NCBI GenBank assembly: GCA_965277695.1 | Contig: CBDIDQ010000033.1 | Span: forward strand, 310,001-374,000 | Origin: JABSOG01 sp965277695 | Lineage (GTDB): Bacteria > Pseudomonadota > Gammaproteobacteria > Enterobacterales > Alteromonadaceae | Reading direction: 5' to 3' | Length of the DNA: 64,000 bases | Part shown: positions 62,063 to 64,000 of the stretch, piece after piece | Layout of the letters: each line of letters starts with the position of its first letter | Numbering within the stretch: the first letter of the stretch is position 1 | The notes under the pieces: generated by a model | Databases searched by the model: none | Told to the model about the DNA's origin: nothing | The model's input: only the letters and a program-made list of their open reading frames with translations | Made by a program: the position numbers and the translations under genes

Positions 62063-63166
62063 CTAATTTGGTGAAGACATTGCTTTGAGCAACAACGCAG
62101 AGATATCAGCGCCGACTTTCAAGGTGGTATGAGGTTCGTTACTCGGTTGTTGTGAGGTATTCAAAAATGGCGCTATCTCCATCATATCGGCTCCAGTGAT
62201 GGCAAAATTGTCAGCCAGCATCTGAATAATCACTAAAGCATCATCTGGGCTCATGCCGCCGCTTTCTGGAGTGCCAGTGGCAGCGGCGAATTCGGCGTCG
62301 ATAGCGTCGATATCAAAACTCACATAAAGCTCGTCAACATCGTCTTGCTGCAACTGCTTGATGATATCTACGGCAATAGCCGATGCCCCTTTCTCTTTGA
62401 CATCCTGCGCCCAGTGTTGCACTACGCCAAAAGTGTCTTGCCAGTGTTCTTTGGGCTTGCCGGTAGAGCGAATACCAATTTGAATCAAGTGGTTAGGCGC
62501 AGGTAAGTCTTCAAGTACGTGGGTGCACCAAGAGCCAAAACACAGGTCAATGCCTAAACGTTCAACCAATAAATCGGTGTGTGCATCAAAGTGGATCAAT
62601 GCCACTTTTTTGCCTTGGGCCTTTTTCGCCTGTAAATAAGCTTTGGTCAGCGGATAGCTGGTGGAATGATCGCCGCCGATACCAAACAGACCTTTGTCAG
62701 GAAAGTTTTGATAAAATTCGCGGGCAACATCTTCGGTGATCGACAGCGGAGAGACGGAATAAGTGCTGTTTGGGTCTTGATATAAGGCTTTTCTACAGTT
62801 GCTGATAGTCGCTTGGTTGAGGTATTTATCATGCAATAAGTGCGGAATGATGCGGATATCACCCAAGTCAAAGGTATCCAGCTCAGGATGCAGTTCTAAC
62901 AAGCTGTTACGTAAAAATAACGGACCCCAGTTTGCTCCGCGAAGAATACCGCCACCACAGTCTGAACTGACCCCTAATATGACTGCTTTACCAGCATTGG
63001 GCAGGGTATCGAGCAGGGTTTTCCATAATCCGTCGATATTTTCAGTGGTGCCATATAAGGCTTGATGTAACCGGGTTTTACGTTCTTTACCGGTGTTGAC
63101 GGTGAATACGCCATTGCCCGGTGGGCATAAACACGCTGCTAATGTTGTTTTAAATTGTGGCCACAT
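62063..63166 (-). CDS. Arginase/agmatinase/formimidoylglutamase-family hydrolase
   Basis: This is a 367-residue ureohydrolase-fold enzyme. The Mn-binding motifs are present: FGIGGDHSTSYPL (about 160-172, His), LIHFDAHTDLL (about 190-200, two Asp and a His) and SFDIDAIDAEFA (about 280-291, two Asp), followed by GTPESGGM. Substrates in the family are arginine, agmatine, formiminoglutamate or proclavaminate; which one applies here cannot be read. The N-terminal extension of about 80 residues is longer than in plain arginases. It is not beside hut genes. It may be monocistronic. Confidence 0.88.
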   Translation of the reverse strand: MWPQFKTTLAACLCPPGNGVFTVNTGKERKTRLHQALYGTTENIDGLWKTLLDTLPNAGKAVILGVSSDCGGGILRGANWGPLFLRNSLLELHPELDTFDLGDIRIIPHLLHDKYLNQATISNCRKALYQDPNSTYSVSPLSITEDVAREFYQNFPDKGLFGIGGDHSTSYPLTKAYLQAKKAQGKKVALIHFDAHTDLLVERLGIDLCFGSWCTHVLEDLPAPNHLIQIGIRSTGKPKEHWQDTFGVVQHWAQDVKEKGASAIAVDIIKQLQQDDVDELYVSFDIDAIDAEFAAATGTPESGGMSPDDALVIIQMLADNFAITGADMMEIAPFLNTSQQPSNEPHTTLKVGADISALLLKAMSSPN

Positions 63167-63213
63167 AATTACTCTCTATATCATTTTCTATAATCGTGCT
63201 TTGTTTGTCACTG

Positions 63214-64000
63214 CTAGAACAAGTCTAGCAAACTATTGATGGGGAACTGCCCGGCAATGCCAAACTCTTGGCGTAGCTGGTGCTGCATTTGATATTCGGT
63301 GCGCTGATCAACACCGCTGCCATCAGATAAGCCATAGCCTACCCAGGCTTCCATTTTGTCATCGACGCCAACCGTCTGGTTGGCACTGTGTTTGAGGTTT
63401 TCGGCGTACTGCTTGGCGTGATCGGCAATGGCTTGTTCGGCTTGCTTACGAGCTTGCTGGTAAAGCTGCTGAGTGAGCTTTTTATCACTGATCAACGCCA
63501 GTGGATCAAATTCTCGCTTAATACGCGGATGCTCATCATGAGTTTCATCACTAAAGCTGGTGGTGACGTTTTTTGACTTTGCGGGCTGATCATTAAATGT
63601 CATCGTCACTCTGGTACTGGCGGTACGGGTCATTTCGTCAACTTCATAATGATAATCACTCAGTACATCCTGTTTGGCTGTGGGAGACAGGTAAGACAAC
63701 TTGTCGAGATGCTGGCTTAAACCCTCTTGGCTGTTATGCAGCTTTTTGTCGATTGAATCGAATGCCTTGGCGTCTTTGTCGTAATATCTGTGTGACTGGT
63801 TGAGTGCTTGCTGATAATGATCAACATTTCGCTGTAGGCGTGAATATTCTGGGCTAGCAGCAGTGCTTTGTTGTAAGCGTAATTTGGCTATTTCGAGGTC
63901 TTTTCGCAGTAAATCACTCTCTCTTTGCCGACTTTTGAGTATTTGACTCTGGTGATCAAGCTCATTGCTTAACTGTTCAATCCGGTCTCTATCTTCGCCG
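63214..64000 (-). CDS. Coiled-coil protein, C-terminal part (partial)
   Basis: This gene runs off the right edge; the frame is open from base 63999 to the stop at 63214 (about 261 codons). The N-terminal visible part is a coiled coil with heptad-like Leu, Gln and Glu (RIEQLSNELDHQSQILKSRQ and onward). The C-terminal part (about the last 160 residues) has STRVTMTFNDQPAKS, a helix rich in Gln, Ala and Lys, and an end LRQEFGIAGQFPINSLLDLF. I recognise no family. It could be a structural or regulatory protein, possibly associated with membranes or DNA. Confidence 0.7.
   Translation of the reverse strand, partial: GEDRDRIEQLSNELDHQSQILKSRQRESDLLRKDLEIAKLRLQQSTAASPEYSRLQRNVDHYQQALNQSHRYYDKDAKAFDSIDKKLHNSQEGLSQHLDKLSYLSPTAKQDVLSDYHYEVDEMTRTASTRVTMTFNDQPAKSKNVTTSFSDETHDEHPRIKREFDPLALISDKKLTQQLYQQARKQAEQAIADHAKQYAENLKHSANQTVGVDDKMEAWVGYGLSDGSGVDQRTEYQMQHQLRQEFGIAGQFPINSLLDLF

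Overview
The window looks like chromosomal DNA from a marine gammaproteobacterium close to Shewanella and other Alteromonadales. This is inferred from the gene set (trkH, yicC, rph, pyrE, DNA polymerase II, a NIT-domain chemoreceptor, a peroxiredoxin-glutaredoxin fusion, RND pumps, a PAS-GGDEF protein) and from moderate base composition with many REP-like palindromes. No rRNA, tRNA or CRISPR array was seen.

Layout. 1-10.4 kb: the start of trkH, a peroxiredoxin-glutaredoxin fusion, a nitrate/nitrite-type chemoreceptor, a lipoprotein, and a minus-strand operon of RND pump, adaptor and TauE/SafE exporter. 11.1-21.6 kb: a compact nine-gene plus-strand operon that is the most unusual part of the window. 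It encodes an archaeal-type AsnA-like ligase, a luciferase-like flavin oxidoreductase, three different ATP-grasp ligases, an MFS exporter, the B12-binding and catalytic subunits of a glutamate-mutase-like enzyme, and a PP-loop ATPase. I read it as an uncharacterised pathway making a small 3-methylaspartate-derived, amide-linked metabolite. 21.7-30.3 kb: a broken AAA ATPase gene, REP-rich intergenic DNA, then housekeeping genes (yicC, rph, pyrE, thioredoxin-like, hydrolase, HDOD, metallo-hydrolase, ogt).

30.5-39.1 kb: a DUF2306 membrane protein and a MacB/FtsX-type ABC transporter behind a good sigma-54 promoter, next to a sigma-54 response regulator and its histidine kinase, then a diguanylate cyclase. 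39.1-45.8 kb: an AT-rich accessory island with orphan proteins and a DUF4062 gene cut in two by a 3375-bp Mu/Tn7-like transposon. The 5-bp target duplication and terminal repeats are both visible, and removing the element restores a 444-codon reading frame. The island is flanked on both sides by copies of the 3' end of the RND adaptor gene.

45.8-64 kb: a second RND operon with a 13-bp tandem array just upstream, DUF2461 and CDGSH proteins, a large Ser/Thr kinase with AE-rich repeats, PEGA and formylglycine-generating-enzyme-like domains, two tandem Bcr/CflA exporters, DNA polymerase II, a fungal-type cytosine deaminase, an arginase-family hydrolase and a partial coiled-coil protein. REPIN-like palindromes nested inside two families of inverted-repeat-ended elements recur across the intergenic regions.
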